Shown here: piece after piece, positions 50,130 through 59,189 of the stretch
Layout: every line of letters starts with the position of its first letter
How positions within the stretch are numbered: position 1 is the stretch's first letter
From: Providencia rettgeri
GTDB taxonomy: Bacteria; Pseudomonadota; Gammaproteobacteria; Enterobacterales; Enterobacteriaceae
DNA: 64,000 nt
Assembly: GCF_041075285.1 (NCBI RefSeq)
Contig: NZ_CP163512.1
Coordinates: forward strand, 2,790,001-2,854,000
Reading direction: 5' to 3'
Made by a program: the position numbers and the translations under genes
The notes under the pieces: model-generated
Database searches by the model: none
Seen by the model: the letters and a program-made list of their open reading frames with translations, nothing else
Told to the model about the DNA's origin: nothing

Positions 50130-51080
50130 TTACGCAAGTGCCTTATTAAATTCAGGTAAGATCTCAAACAGGTCACCCACAATGCCATAATCAGCCACTT
50201 GGAAGATCGGCGCTTCAGGATCGCTATTAATAGCCACGATCACTTTGCTCTCTTTCATACCAGCAATATGTTGAATCGCGCCAGAAATCCCAACTGCAAT
50301 ATATAAATCTGGTGCGACAATTTTCCCTGTCTGCCCCACTTGATAATCATTGGGAACATAGCCCGCATCCACCGCTGCACGGGATGCCCCAACCGCTGCC
50401 CCCAGTTTGTCTGCTATCGTTTCTAATAGCGCAAAGTTTTCACCTGAACTTAGCCCTCTACCACCGGAAATAACCACTTTCGCTGAGCTCAACTCAGCGC
50501 GGCTAACTTGTGTGAGTGACTGGCTTTTCAATTGAGTACGCTGCGTTAACTCACTCGGTGTTATATGGTCAATTTCAGCGCTATTTTTTGCCTCATGCGT
50601 ACGACTAAATGCCGAACTGCGAACAGTGATCACCACTTGCTGCCCGTTATTCTGTACAGTTGCCAATGCATTTCCGGCATAAATAGGACGGATAAAGTTT
50701 TGAGCATCAAGCACTTGTGTGATATCAGAAATTTGTGCAATACCCAGCTTTGCCGCAACTCGGGGAGCAATATTTTTGCCGAATGTGGTCGCTGGAAATA
50801 ATAAATGACTATAATGTTGTGCAACTGAAACAATGGCGCTAGTCATAGGCTCAGCCAACTGTTCTTTTAAAGCATCCGCTTGAATAGCAAGGACTTTATT
50901 CACACCATTTAAACTCGCAGCTTGTTCCACCACTTTTTCTAAGTCATTACCCGCCACAAGCAAATGCAGTTGCCCCCCCGCAGACAGAATATCCAGTGCT
51001 GCCGTAATGCTATGAAAAGTTGATGATTTTATCGTTTGATTATCATGTTCAACAATAACTAAAACTGATGGTTGGCTCAT
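50130..51080 (-). CDS. etfA: Electron transfer flavoprotein alpha subunit
   Basis: A 316-residue ETF alpha subunit with the C-terminal FAD domain motifs SGGRGLSSGENF, GAAVGASRAAVDAGY and PDLYIAVGISGAIQHIAGM. Two ATGs lie close together; I use 51080 because AGGGGA lies six bases before it but abuts the one at 51086. It pairs with EtfB to accept electrons from the acyl-CoA dehydrogenase. Confidence 0.95.
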   Translation of the reverse strand: MSQPSVLVIVEHDNQTIKSSTFHSITAALDILSAGGQLHLLVAGNDLEKVVEQAASLNGVNKVLAIQADALKEQLAEPMTSAIVSVAQHYSHLLFPATTFGKNIAPRVAAKLGIAQISDITQVLDAQNFIRPIYAGNALATVQNNGQQVVITVRSSAFSRTHEAKNSAEIDHITPSELTQRTQLKSQSLTQVSRAELSSAKVVISGGRGLSSGENFALLETIADKLGAAVGASRAAVDAGYVPNDYQVGQTGKIVAPDLYIAVGISGAIQHIAGMKESKVIVAINSDPEAPIFQVADYGIVGDLFEILPEFNKALA

Positions 51081-51095
51081 GATCATTCCCCTAGA

Positions 51096-51851
51096 TTAAA
51101 TAACTTCTTTTGCTTGTAATGTGCTTACCAGTTCGGCGGCATTATTAAGTAAGGTACATTGGCCCATCCGCTTTTTCGGTTCAGACACCTTGATGATTTT
51201 GGTTTGCCCCAACGGAGAAAAGTTCATGTCCGAAATATCGATAATATCTAACGGTTTCTTCTTAGCTTTCATGATATTAGGTAAAGTTGCATAACGAGGT
51301 TCATTGAGTCGCAAATCGGTTGTCACAACCGCAGGTAGCGCCATCGAAAGGGTTTCCAAACCGCCATCGATCTCACGGGTGACTTGTAATGAATCTCCCT
51401 CAAGGACAATTTGCGAAGCAAACGTCGCTTGTCCACAATCGATTAGCGCCGATAACATTTGCCCGGTTTGGTTACAATCATCATCAATTGCTTGTTTGCC
51501 TAATAAAATTAAATTCGGTTGCTCATTTATCACCACTTGCTGCAATAAACGGGCGATATCTAATGGTTCAAGAACCAATTCGGTGGGACGTTGGATTAAG
51601 ATGGCCCGATCTGCACCAATGGCCATCGCACTGCGCAAGGTTTCTTGGTAACTCATATCACCAATAGAAACAGCGACAACCTCAGTCGCTTTACCGGCTT
51701 CTTTTAAACGAACGGCTTCTTCAACGGCAATCTCATCAAAGGGATTTAGTGCCATCTTAACGTTAGCTAACTCAACCCCCGAGCCATCGGCTTTTACGCG
51801 TATTTTGACGTTATGGTCAATCACTCGCTTCACTGCGACTAAAATTTTCAT
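51096..51851 (-). CDS. etfB: Electron transfer flavoprotein beta subunit
   Basis: A 251-residue ETF beta subunit. Typical segments: KILVAVKRVIDHNVKIRVK, NPFDEIAVEEAVRLKE and LLGKQAIDDDCNQTGQML. It starts the etfB-etfA-ETF-QO group; 151 bases separate it from the permease gene, enough for a second promoter. Confidence 0.95.
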   Translation of the reverse strand: MKILVAVKRVIDHNVKIRVKADGSGVELANVKMALNPFDEIAVEEAVRLKEAGKATEVVAVSIGDMSYQETLRSAMAIGADRAILIQRPTELVLEPLDIARLLQQVVINEQPNLILLGKQAIDDDCNQTGQMLSALIDCGQATFASQIVLEGDSLQVTREIDGGLETLSMALPAVVTTDLRLNEPRYATLPNIMKAKKKPLDIIDISDMNFSPLGQTKIIKVSEPKKRMGQCTLLNNAAELVSTLQAKEVI

Positions 51852-52002
51852 AGCAACTCCTATCCCAATTCTATTAACGATTGGCTTTAATAAAGGTGGT
51901 TTAAATCGTTTTTAGGTTGAGAGAAGCCTTAGCAGTGAAAACGTCACTGCTATTGGCTAGCTCAAATGTTCTTTTATGAATTACATTAAATGATGCTTCT
52001 GG

Positions 52003-53442
52003 TTATTTCGTGGTTGGTAATATCAGCCTATCAGCAACAGACATTGGCCATTTTTTAATCGCAATATAATAAATAATACTGGTCGCGACTAAGCCAACAA
52101 TCCATGAAATATCCACACCGCCGAGTTTTTCGACTAATGGGCCCGTGTAGAAACCTGTTGAGATAAATGGTAATTGGATCAGTACACCAATGATGTAAGT
52201 GAGGATACCGACTTTGTTCCAGCGCCCATAACGACCATTCGGGTTCGCCAATTCAGGCACATCGTAGCGCCCCTTTGTTACCCAGTAATAATCAACAAGA
52301 TTGATCGCACTCCATGGAGTAAAAAAGGCAAGTAAAAACAGTAAGAAAGCAGAGAACAATTTTAAGAATGAGTGCTGACCGGCTAACCCTAATAACGTTG
52401 AAAAACTCACCATCAGAATAATAAAGAACAGCCGTTGCCCTCTTGTAATGGTATTTTTTCCTCTAAACCCACAAACAATCGCCGCCATTGACATAAAGCT
52501 GCCGTAAGCGTTTAACGCTGTAATAGTCACTTTCCCAAAGAAAATAGTGATATATAGCAGTGCAGCAATGAGCCCTGTACTCCCCAACCCCACAATGTAG
52601 GAAACTTCATTACCCGCAAATTTATTGCCTGCTAGGGCCGCAGCAAATACGCCTAAAATCATTGATGCTTGCGTTCCGATAACAGTTCCTGAGCCTACCG
52701 CCATAAAAGCTTTAATGGTTGGTGTTTTGGTTGGTAAATAACGGGAGTAGTCAGCAACGTAAGGCCCAAAAGCGATTTGCCACGATGCCGATAATGACAT
52801 CGCTAATAAGAAATGTGTCCAATCAAAATGGCGATTTTCTAATAAAATAGACACATCGTTCATATAAAACAGGCGGAAAAATAGATAAAAGAATGCAATG
52901 ATCCCAACAATACTCGCGACCTTACCTAAAATATGAATGATCCGATAACCACAAATCGTGATCCCGATAATCACCACACCAAAAATTAAGATCCCAACCC
53001 AATCCGTCACATGGAGTAATTGCCCTACCGCTTGACCCGCTAAGACAGTTCCACTCGCAGAAAACCCAACGTACATCATGCAAACTAACAAGATAGGAAT
53101 AACCGCACCATATACCCCAAACTGCACACGGCTTGAAATCATTTGCGGTAACCCCAGTTTAGGCCCTTGTACCGCGTGCAAAGCCATTACGGCCCCACCT
53201 AATATTTGCCCAATAAATAATCCAATTAATGACCAAAATACATCCCCCCCTAACACAACGGCGAGAGCCCCAGTAACGATTGCGGTAATTTGCAAGTTAG
53301 CACCAAACCAAAGCGTAAACTGGCTAGATAAAGTGCCATGGCGCTCAGATTCAGGGATATAATCGATAGAACGAGCTTCGATAAGCGGGACATTATCCTG
53401 CCGACCTTTTTGCCCTGTTGCGATGTCGTTTGAAACTGTCAT
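52003..53442 (-). CDS. NCS1-family permease (CodB-like)
   Basis: A 479-residue membrane protein of the NCS1 family (cytosine, allantoin and hydantoin permeases) with about 12 helices. Landmarks: FTLWFGANLQITAIVTGALA, SRVQFGVYGAVIP, GPYVADYSRYLP. NCS1 members carry small nitrogen-ring compounds, so an imidazole acid such as imidazolepropionate or urocanate is a reasonable cargo in this context; cytosine itself cannot be excluded, but no deaminase is near. Confidence 0.85.
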   Translation of the reverse strand: MTVSNDIATGQKGRQDNVPLIEARSIDYIPESERHGTLSSQFTLWFGANLQITAIVTGALAVVLGGDVFWSLIGLFIGQILGGAVMALHAVQGPKLGLPQMISSRVQFGVYGAVIPILLVCMMYVGFSASGTVLAGQAVGQLLHVTDWVGILIFGVVIIGITICGYRIIHILGKVASIVGIIAFFYLFFRLFYMNDVSILLENRHFDWTHFLLAMSLSASWQIAFGPYVADYSRYLPTKTPTIKAFMAVGSGTVIGTQASMILGVFAAALAGNKFAGNEVSYIVGLGSTGLIAALLYITIFFGKVTITALNAYGSFMSMAAIVCGFRGKNTITRGQRLFFIILMVSFSTLLGLAGQHSFLKLFSAFLLFLLAFFTPWSAINLVDYYWVTKGRYDVPELANPNGRYGRWNKVGILTYIIGVLIQLPFISTGFYTGPLVEKLGGVDISWIVGLVATSIIYYIAIKKWPMSVADRLILPTTK

Positions 53443-53668
53443 GGTAACTCCTCTTTAAGCAGGCTGGCTTAAAGAATGAACCAATTAGCTGTAATGAATT
53501 CGTAAAAACCGTGACGTGAAGTACAGTGATTACACATTACATTGGGTGCTGTTTTCTCTATTGTCCACCCATAATCAATAATTGAAATACATTCTTAAAC
53601 CTGATTGTTGTTGTGTTTTTAATTCCATGATCCTGTTGTCAGGTAGTGCTTCCTAGATTACTTTACTC

Positions 53669-53697
53669 GCGAGTAGCCGCCTGTCCCGTCTACTCGC
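53669..53697. repeat. Hairpin between the permease and acyl-CoA dehydrogenase genes
   Basis: GCGAGTAG and CTACTCGC form an eight-base stem with a 13-base loop. There is no U-run on the minus strand. It lies 29 bases past the dehydrogenase stop and may protect the upstream message end or attenuate it. The 53443-53725 gap (283 bases) could also carry a permease promoter. Confidence 0.55.
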
Positions 53698-53725
53698 TTC
53701 TGGTAAAAATAACGATTTCAATAAA

Positions 53726-54865
53726 CTACACTGCATCCAATACAGCACGTGAGATAATTATTTTTTGGATTTCTGACGTACCTTCAAAGATACGTAAAAT
53801 ACGTGCATCGCGAACATAGCGCTCAAGAGGCAAATCGCGAATATAACCATAGCCCCCATGAAGTTGTAGCGCAGCATCAGTAACAAAACCGGCACACTCC
53901 GCAGCAAATAGTTTTGCAGTCGCAGATTGCAAACTAAAGCGCTCCCCTGAATCACGCAGTTCAGCGGCTCGCCAAGTCAACATACGCGCGGCCTCAAGCT
54001 GTGTGTGCATATCCGCAAGACGCCATTGAGTCCCTTGGTAAGCGGCTAATGGTTTTTTACCAATTTGGCGCTCTTTCACCCAACCTAACGTACTTTCCAT
54101 CGCTGCGCGGGCTATGCCAAGTGACGTTGCAGCAACTTCAACACGACCTTTATCTAATACTTCCATTGCAGTATGGAAGCCTTTATTTTCTTCGCCGAGT
54201 AACGCTGATTCAGGTAGCCAGCAGTTCAGTGCTAACTCGTAAATGGTACTGCCGCGCAATCCCATCGTTTTTTCAGGTTGAGAAAATGCTATCCCTTCAG
54301 TCCCTTTTGGGATGATAAATGCACTGATGCCTCTCGCCCCTGCCTCAACATCCGTTTTGGCATATAACACAATAAAATCCGCTTCTTTGGCGTTAGTGAT
54401 ATAGTGTTTATTCCCCCGAATACGCCAGCCTGCATTTTCCCGTGTCGCTACAGTACGCATATCCGCAGGGTTCGACCCCGCAGCGGGCTCTGTGAGACCA
54501 AAAGCGCCCAGTAATTCACCTGAAGCGGCTTTCGGTAACCAATACGCTTTTTGCTCTTCGGTTCCACCAATCAAAATAGAATCCGTGGCTAAGAAATGCG
54601 CTGTTAACGAGGACGATGTGGAGGCACAAGCTGCTGCAACCGCCTCAACGATCATGCTCATTGCGATACTGCCAAGACCAAACCCACCATATTGTTCTGG
54701 TAAGTTAATTCCCCAAGCCCCCATCTCACCTAATGCAGTTAAACTTTCTGCACAAAATGTTTCGGTTTCATCATAATGCTGTGCATTGGGTTGCAAAATA
54801 TCGTGACATACCTTTTCAATTGCATCGACAATGGCTTGTTCGGTTTCATTAATTTCAAAACTCAT
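53726..54865 (-). CDS. Acyl-CoA dehydrogenase
   Basis: A 379-residue flavin acyl-CoA dehydrogenase with all three domains. FAD/substrate motifs AFGLTEPAAGSNPADMRT and KHYITNAKEADF; the C-terminal catalytic glutamate is in RIFEGTSEIQK, the position used by short- and branched-chain enzymes. Electrons should pass to the ETF encoded in the same cluster. Its start overlaps the CoA-transferase stop by 4 bases. I propose imidazolepropionyl-CoA as substrate by context; the sequence alone does not say. Confidence 0.92.
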   Translation of the reverse strand: MSFEINETEQAIVDAIEKVCHDILQPNAQHYDETETFCAESLTALGEMGAWGINLPEQYGGFGLGSIAMSMIVEAVAAACASTSSSLTAHFLATDSILIGGTEEQKAYWLPKAASGELLGAFGLTEPAAGSNPADMRTVATRENAGWRIRGNKHYITNAKEADFIVLYAKTDVEAGARGISAFIIPKGTEGIAFSQPEKTMGLRGSTIYELALNCWLPESALLGEENKGFHTAMEVLDKGRVEVAATSLGIARAAMESTLGWVKERQIGKKPLAAYQGTQWRLADMHTQLEAARMLTWRAAELRDSGERFSLQSATAKLFAAECAGFVTDAALQLHGGYGYIRDLPLERYVRDARILRIFEGTSEIQKIIISRAVLDAV

Positions 54866-56046
54866 TGTACGGCCTCCCTATTTTTGCTTGTTGTTATTGC
54901 CGATTTATACTGTGCATTTGCTTCACCCAATACAGGGGCTCTTAACGTTGAATGTGGTTTTTTGCCGTTAAAGAAAACAGGCTGAGAAATCAATGGAGTA
55001 CCACCATCATTGAGATACGTGAGTACTTGACGGACTTTGGCATGTTCACTCTGCGTGGCTTGTTGTAGATTATGAATTGGCGAAGCTGGAACACCTGCGT
55101 TTAGCAGTAAGTCACAGACTTCATTCACAGTTTTTTGTGCTGTCCAGCCTTCAATTTCACTCCTTAACTCCCCATGATGGCAGGTACGGCTTGGGTCATC
55201 TTGAAAACGCGGATCTTGGCACAAATGCGCTTTATCCATACATTCACAAAAACGCTGGAACAATTTTTCACTGGCAATTGCGATAACAACTAACCCATCT
55301 TTAGCATGGTAAGTATCAAACGGTGTAGATACAGGATGGCGATTACCGACTAAGCTTGGGGCTTTACCTTGTGCAAATAAGTTAGAAAGCCCTGTTAATT
55401 GCATACTAAGAAGAACATCCACCATCGCAACATCAATGTATTGCGCCGCTTCGTTATGACGTTCTCTAGCGAATAGCGCACTGCTGATCGCCCAAGATGC
55501 AAACATCCCCGCACACACATCACCGATAGACTCCCCACTACGCGTTGGCCCCGTTTCAGGGAACCCCGTTACACTCATAAGACCCGACATAGCTTGTGCG
55601 ACGATGTCATAAGCGGGATAGCTGGCTAACGGGCTATTTTGCCCAAAGCCTGAAATACTTGCATAAATAAGTTTTGGATTGTGTTTTTTTAAGCTGTCAA
55701 AATCGATACCGAGACGTTGAGTGACCCCTGGACGAAAGTTTTCCACCACGACATCACTTTCTTTGACGAGTTGGAATAAAATGGCCCGATCTTCCTGCTC
55801 TTTCAGGTCCAACTCGATACTGCGTTTTCCTCGATTGATTAAACCGTAATAAACACTTTCACCATTAATAAAAGGCCCTAGATGCCGGCTATCATCACCA
55901 TGATTTGGTACTTCAATCTTGATCACTTCTGCGCCGAGGTCAGCCATCATCCCCGTGCAATAAGGCCCGGCTAAAACACGGCTTAAATCAATCACTTTGA
56001 TCCCAGCCAGTGGCCCTTGTCTTTTCTGAGTTGACGCAGCATTCAT
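54862..56046 (-). CDS. Class III (CaiB/Frc) CoA-transferase
   Basis: A 394-residue family III CoA-transferase. N-terminal LAGIKVIDLSRVLAGPYC and the catalytic-aspartate region SIGDVCAGMFA (counterpart of Frc D169) are clear. It moves CoA between acid anions without ATP. Sitting between hutU and an acyl-CoA dehydrogenase it could exchange CoA between urocanoyl-CoA and imidazolepropionate, releasing urocanate and activating the next substrate. Confidence 0.92.
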   Translation of the reverse strand: MNAASTQKRQGPLAGIKVIDLSRVLAGPYCTGMMADLGAEVIKIEVPNHGDDSRHLGPFINGESVYYGLINRGKRSIELDLKEQEDRAILFQLVKESDVVVENFRPGVTQRLGIDFDSLKKHNPKLIYASISGFGQNSPLASYPAYDIVAQAMSGLMSVTGFPETGPTRSGESIGDVCAGMFASWAISSALFARERHNEAAQYIDVAMVDVLLSMQLTGLSNLFAQGKAPSLVGNRHPVSTPFDTYHAKDGLVVIAIASEKLFQRFCECMDKAHLCQDPRFQDDPSRTCHHGELRSEIEGWTAQKTVNEVCDLLLNAGVPASPIHNLQQATQSEHAKVRQVLTYLNDGGTPLISQPVFFNGKKPHSTLRAPVLGEANAQYKSAITTSKNREAVQ

Positions 56047-56097
56047 AATGAATTCCTTATTTTTCAGAAAGTTGCCAACCTAAATTGGCAATCGACA

Positions 56098-57765
56098 CTA
56101 CTTCACCATTGGCAAATTCAAACCTTGCTGTTTCGCACAGTTAATGGCGATATCATATCCCGCATCCGCGTGACGCATGACACCTGTGGCAGGATCGTTG
56201 TGCAGAACACGCGCCAAACGTTTATCTGCCGCATCCGTGCCGTCACAAACAATCACAACACCTGAGTGCTGGGAGAAGCCCATACCAACACCACCGCCAT
56301 GGTGTAAGCTGACCCATGTTGCGCCACCTGCCGTATTTAATAGTGCATTCAATAATGGCCAATCGGAAACTGCGTCAGAGCCATCTTTCATCGATTCCGT
56401 TTCACGATGTGGGCTAGCAACAGAGCCTGAATCTAAGTGGTCACGACCAATCACGATAGGACCTTTTAGCTCACCACTTTTCACCATTTCATTGAAGGCA
56501 CGCCCTAATCTTTCTCTGTCTTTTAAACCCACCCAGCAAATGCGTGCGGGTAAACCTTGGAAAGCGATCCGCTCACGTGCCATATCGAGCCAATTATGTA
56601 AGTGTTTGTCATCAGGCAGTAATTCTTTCACTTTTTGGTCTGTTTTGTAGATATCTTCGGGGTCGCCAGACAAAGCGACCCAGCGGAACGGACCGATACC
56701 TTCACAAAATAGAGGGCGAATATAAGCAGGAACAAAACCCGGAAAATCAAAGGCATTTGTCACACCTTCATCTTTTGCCATTTGGCGAATATTGTTACCG
56801 TAATCAAAAGCTGCCGAACCACGTTTTTGCATGGTTAACATTGCATCTACTTGAACTGCCATGCTTTTTTTTGCTGCGCGAGTGACTTCGGCTGGCGCTG
56901 TTTCTTGCTTTTCTCGCCACTGGTTTAATGTCCAGCCTTGTGGTAAATAACCATGCACTGGGTCATGAGCGCTGGTTTGGTCAGTAACAGAATCTGGTGT
57001 GATATTGCGTTTCACTAATTCGCTATACACATCCGCAGCATTTCCTAGCAGACCAACAGACACGGGCTTACCAGAAACTTTTGCTTCTTCAATGTATTGC
57101 AATGCTTCATCAAGGGAAGTGGCTTTTTTATCAACATAGCGAGTTCTTAAGCGGAAATCGATACGGCTTTCATCACATTCGACAGCAATCATGCTAAATC
57201 CAGCCATTGTGGCCGCTAATGGCTGCGCACCGCCCATTCCACCTAAACCCCCCGTTAAGATCCAACGCCCTGCGGCATTACCGTTAAAATGTTGTTTTGC
57301 CAGTGAGACAAAGGTTTCGTAAGTGCCTTGAACGATCCCTTGTGAACCAATGTAAATCCACGATCCCGCCGTCATTTGACCGTACATCATCAGACCTTTA
57401 CGATCTAACTCATTAAAATGCTCCCAATTCGCCCAATGCGGTACGATATTCGAATTTGCAATCAGAACACGAGGGGCATCTGCGTGAGTTGGGAATACGC
57501 CAACAGGTTTACCTGACTGGACTAACAACGTTTGATCATCTTCCAGTGTTTTCAGCACCTCTAAAATTTTGTCGTAACATTCCCAGTTACGAGCTGCGCG
57601 ACCAATACCGCCGTACACAACAAGACTTTGCGGATGCTCAGCCACATCAGGATCGAGGTTATTTTGGATCATGCGGTAGACAGCTTCAGTCAGCCAACTT
57701 TTACAGGTCTTTTCGCTGCCACGGGGTGCGCGGATCACGCGTGTTGAGTCAGTACGGTTTAACAT
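56098..57765 (-). CDS. hutU: Urocanate hydratase HutU
   Basis: A 555-residue urocanase that uses NAD+ to convert urocanate to imidazolonepropionate. Landmarks: [59 protein letters not shown] and [13 protein letters not shown]. Start at 57765 (MLNRTDST) has AGGGGA at a good distance; the ATGs at 57804 and 57783 add unsupported residues. It is first in a minus-strand series with CoA-transferase and acyl-CoA dehydrogenase and lacks the usual hutH neighbour. Confidence 0.96.
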   Translation of the reverse strand: MLNRTDSTRVIRAPRGSEKTCKSWLTEAVYRMIQNNLDPDVAEHPQSLVVYGGIGRAARNWECYDKILEVLKTLEDDQTLLVQSGKPVGVFPTHADAPRVLIANSNIVPHWANWEHFNELDRKGLMMYGQMTAGSWIYIGSQGIVQGTYETFVSLAKQHFNGNAAGRWILTGGLGGMGGAQPLAATMAGFSMIAVECDESRIDFRLRTRYVDKKATSLDEALQYIEEAKVSGKPVSVGLLGNAADVYSELVKRNITPDSVTDQTSAHDPVHGYLPQGWTLNQWREKQETAPAEVTRAAKKSMAVQVDAMLTMQKRGSAAFDYGNNIRQMAKDEGVTNAFDFPGFVPAYIRPLFCEGIGPFRWVALSGDPEDIYKTDQKVKELLPDDKHLHNWLDMARERIAFQGLPARICWVGLKDRERLGRAFNEMVKSGELKGPIVIGRDHLDSGSVASPHRETESMKDGSDAVSDWPLLNALLNTAGGATWVSLHHGGGVGMGFSQHSGVVIVCDGTDAADKRLARVLHNDPATGVMRHADAGYDIAINCAKQQGLNLPMVK

Positions 57766-57962
57766 GGTTATATCCCCTATCATCCATTTTTTATTTAACA
57801 CCAATTTAACAACTTTTTGTTGGTAATACTCTGTGAGGTACTTTGTCAGTGACTGTCTACTTTTATTAAAAATAAATTAATTCATTAAAAATCAACAAAC
57901 TAATAATTAACTAACATGTTAAAAGCGACTTATACAGTGGAACCATTTCACTTGCTTTTAAA

Positions 57963-57994
57963 TATATATACATTTGATTCACAAAGTATATACA
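57963..57994. promoter_or_regulatory. Paired candidate HutC operators
   Basis: TATATATACA (57963-57972) and AGTATATACA (57985-57994) each differ by one base from the palindrome TGTATATACA, and lie 22 bases apart, about two helical turns, so a repressor dimer on each could interact. Confidence 0.5.
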
Positions 57995-58086
57995 TTTAAT
58001 TTTGAAATTTTATACGAAGAGTGGAGATCTAGAGGAAAGGGAGGTTATACAACAATAAGTAGCTCTCTGTTTCTATAGGAAAAGTT

Positions 58087-58096
58087 GTATATACAT
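58087..58096. promoter_or_regulatory. Perfect TGTATATACA palindrome, candidate HutC operator
   Basis: A perfect ten-base palindrome TGTATATACA followed by TTTAATTTT, the same tail as the site at 57985. It resembles known HutC operators, which I recall as TGTA-TACA palindromes. Confidence 0.55.
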
Positions 58097-58200
58097 TTAA
58101 TTTTATGTATAGAAACAAGTAAATAATAGATTTGCGAGTCGCTTCACAGAAGCTTGTTACTGTGTACAACGGGCAGACTCATATAAATGACATATGCCAG

Positions 58201-58237
58201 AAACAAAAACGGGTCACCTATATTAATAGATGACCCG
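58201..58237 (-). terminator. Probable terminator of the liv operon, beyond the repeat array
   Basis: On the minus strand CGGGTCA and TGACCCG (with CTAT/ATAG inside) form a stem followed by TTTTTGTTTC. It faces transcripts coming from livF, 950 bases upstream on that strand, with the whole tandem array in between. Confidence 0.7.
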
Positions 58238-58291
58238 ATAACCAAAGAAGAAGATGGTAATTTAGTGATTTTCTCACTCACTGTAATGAAC

Positions 58292-59168
58292 TGTCATTTT
58301 CTAAATAATTCGCGCTGTAGCTAGGCGGCAAGCGGAGCTAAGCCTTAGGAGCATACATAAGTATGTGACTCGGGTTAGCAAGCGCAGCCAACACCGCTAC
58401 AACGCTAAGCGTACGAAAATGTCATTTTCTAAATAATTCGCGCTGTAGCTAGGCGGCAAGCGGAGCTAAGCCTTAGGAGCATACATAAGTATGTGACTCG
58501 GGTTAGCAAGCGTAGCCAACACCGCTACAACGCTAAGCGTACGAAAATGTCATTTTCTAAATCATTCGCGCTGTAGCTAGGCGCAAGCGGAGCTAAGCCC
58601 TAGGAGCATACATGAGTATGTGACTCGGGTTAGCAAGCGTAGCCAACACCGCTACAACGCTAAGCGTACGAAAATGTCATTTTCTAAATAATTCGCGCTG
58701 TAGCTAGGCGGCAAGCGGAGCTAAGCCCTAGGAGCATACATGAGTATGTGACTAGGGTTAGCGAGCGCAGCCAACACCGCTACAACGCTAAGCGTACGAA
58801 AATGTCATTTTCTAAATAATTCGCGCTGTAGCTAGGCGGCAAGCGGAGCTAAGCCTTAGGAGCATACATAAGTATGTGACTCGGGTTAGCAAGCGTAGCC
58901 AACACCGCTACAACGCTAAGCGTACGAAAATGTCATTTTCTAAATAATTCGCGCTGTAGCTAGGCGGCAAGCGGAGCTAAGCCCTAGGAGCATACATGAG
59001 TATGTGACTCGGGTTAGCAAGCGTAGCCAACACCGCTACAACGCTAAGCGTACGAAAATGTCATTTTCTAAATAATTCGCGCTGTAGCTAGGCGGCAAGC
59101 GGAGCTAAGCCCTAGGAGCATACATGAGTATGTGACTAGGGTTAGCGAGCGCAGCCAACACCGCTACA
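58292..59168. repeat. Seven-copy tandem repeat of about 128 bp
   Basis: Copies start at 58292, 58420, 58548, 58675, 58803, 58931 and 59059; units are 128 bp except the third (127) and the truncated seventh. Each unit can fold: TGTAGC pairs with GCTACA about 90 bases later, GCTAA with TTAGC, and CATAC with GTATG at the tip. Marker variants show that copies 2-3-4 and 5-6-7 carry the same pattern, so a three-unit block was duplicated. No open frame spans it and there are no unique spacers, so it is not CRISPR. It lies 22 bases past the livF stop. Confidence 0.95.
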
Positions 59169-59189
59169 GCGAGAAGTATGACGAAAATT

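Larger units (their letters stand above)
57766..58200. other. hutU upstream region
   Basis: About 435 AT-rich bases without a gene. It contains three candidate HutC palindromes and must include the hutU promoter. GTATATACATTTAATTTT occurs twice exactly (57986 and 58088). Confidence 0.6.

Noticed and set aside
49576..50190. 204-codon plus-strand ORF
   Set aside because: It is antisense to the ETF-QO gene and its serine/proline-rich composition is that of a reverse-frame shadow; the ETF-QO gene is certain.
58292..59168. CRISPR-like array
   Set aside because: The units abut one another as 128-bp tandem copies; there are no short repeats with unique spacers and no cas genes.
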